Of a stretch of DNA of 45,115 nucleotides, positions 45,090-45,115 are shown piece by piece (positions within the stretch are counted from its first letter, which is position 1; each line of letters begins with the position of its first letter). The notes under the pieces are model-generated. The model was not told the origin of the DNA. It did not search any database and was given only the letters and a program-made list of their open reading frames with translations. Location of the stretch: the NCBI GenBank assembly GCA_026417155.1, contig JAOADU010000043.1:1-45115 (forward strand), read 5' to 3'. This DNA comes from Bacteroidales bacterium. GTDB taxonomy: Bacteria; Bacteroidota; Bacteroidia; Bacteroidales; GWA2-32-17. The translations under genes were made by a program, and so were the position numbers.

Positions 45090-45115
45090 TTTTTCGAATT
45101 ACTTAAAAAAATAAA

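Overview
The window looks like chromosomal DNA of a Bacteroidota bacterium, most likely Bacteroidales or a close relative. The DNA is AT-rich. Recognisable promoters carry the phylum-specific -7 box TAnnTTTG, and no start codon here was chosen from a Shine-Dalgarno sequence. One protein ends in a type IX secretion (T9SS) sorting domain. There are two PD40-propeller envelope proteins, a GWxTD protein, a PPi-type phosphofructokinase and an FtsZ ending in LHDNVD. No rRNA, tRNA, CRISPR array, transposase, integrase or phage gene was recognised.

Region 1 (1-4537, minus): a four-gene run of a TPR/PD40/carboxypeptidase-regulatory-like protein, a long NfeD membrane serine protease, a GNAT acetyltransferase and an M28 metallopeptidase cut by the window start. 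Region 2 (4718-7929, plus): class II fumarase, a putative lipoprotein and a YwqK/MORN-like repeat protein. Region 3 (7926-13730, minus): a large secreted GH18/CUB/FN3/PKD protein with a T9SS tail, 2 nt from dihydrolipoyl dehydrogenase (followed by a hairpin terminator), then a cyanophycinase-family peptidase. Region 4 (13923-20463, plus): a PD40/OmpA protein behind a near-ideal promoter, YebC, a MtaB-type methylthiotransferase, an inositol-monophosphatase-family phosphatase and a GWxTD protein. Region 5 (20466-22903, minus): PPi-type phosphofructokinase and glycine C-acetyltransferase.

Region 6 (about 23155-38317, plus) is a complete, tightly packed division and cell-wall (dcw) cluster: mraZ, rsmH, ftsL-like, ftsI with PASTA, murE (meso-DAP type), mraY, murD, ftsW, murG, murC, ftsQ-like, ftsA, ftsZ. 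Most junctions overlap or are only a few bases apart. Just upstream of mraZ is a helically phased series of TGGG-type boxes overlapping the predicted promoter, a good candidate MraZ operator. murB, murF and ddl are not in the cluster. YqeY, a PLP aminotransferase and folE follow on the same strand.

Region 7 (40636-43525, minus) is a three-gene unit joined by two 4-nt overlaps: a small predicted outer-membrane barrel, a bleomycin-hydrolase-like cysteine peptidase with an altered Asn site, and a membrane protein fusing a YciB/IspZ-like domain to a Nudix hydrolase. This unit is the least conventional part of the window. Region 8 (43728-45089, plus) is a P-loop protein of the archaeal cyclic-2,3-diphosphoglycerate-synthetase type, read divergently across an intergenic region with a 15-bp palindrome.

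Most of the window is housekeeping. Function is uncertain mainly for the small envelope proteins, the Region 7 unit and the cPGS-like protein.
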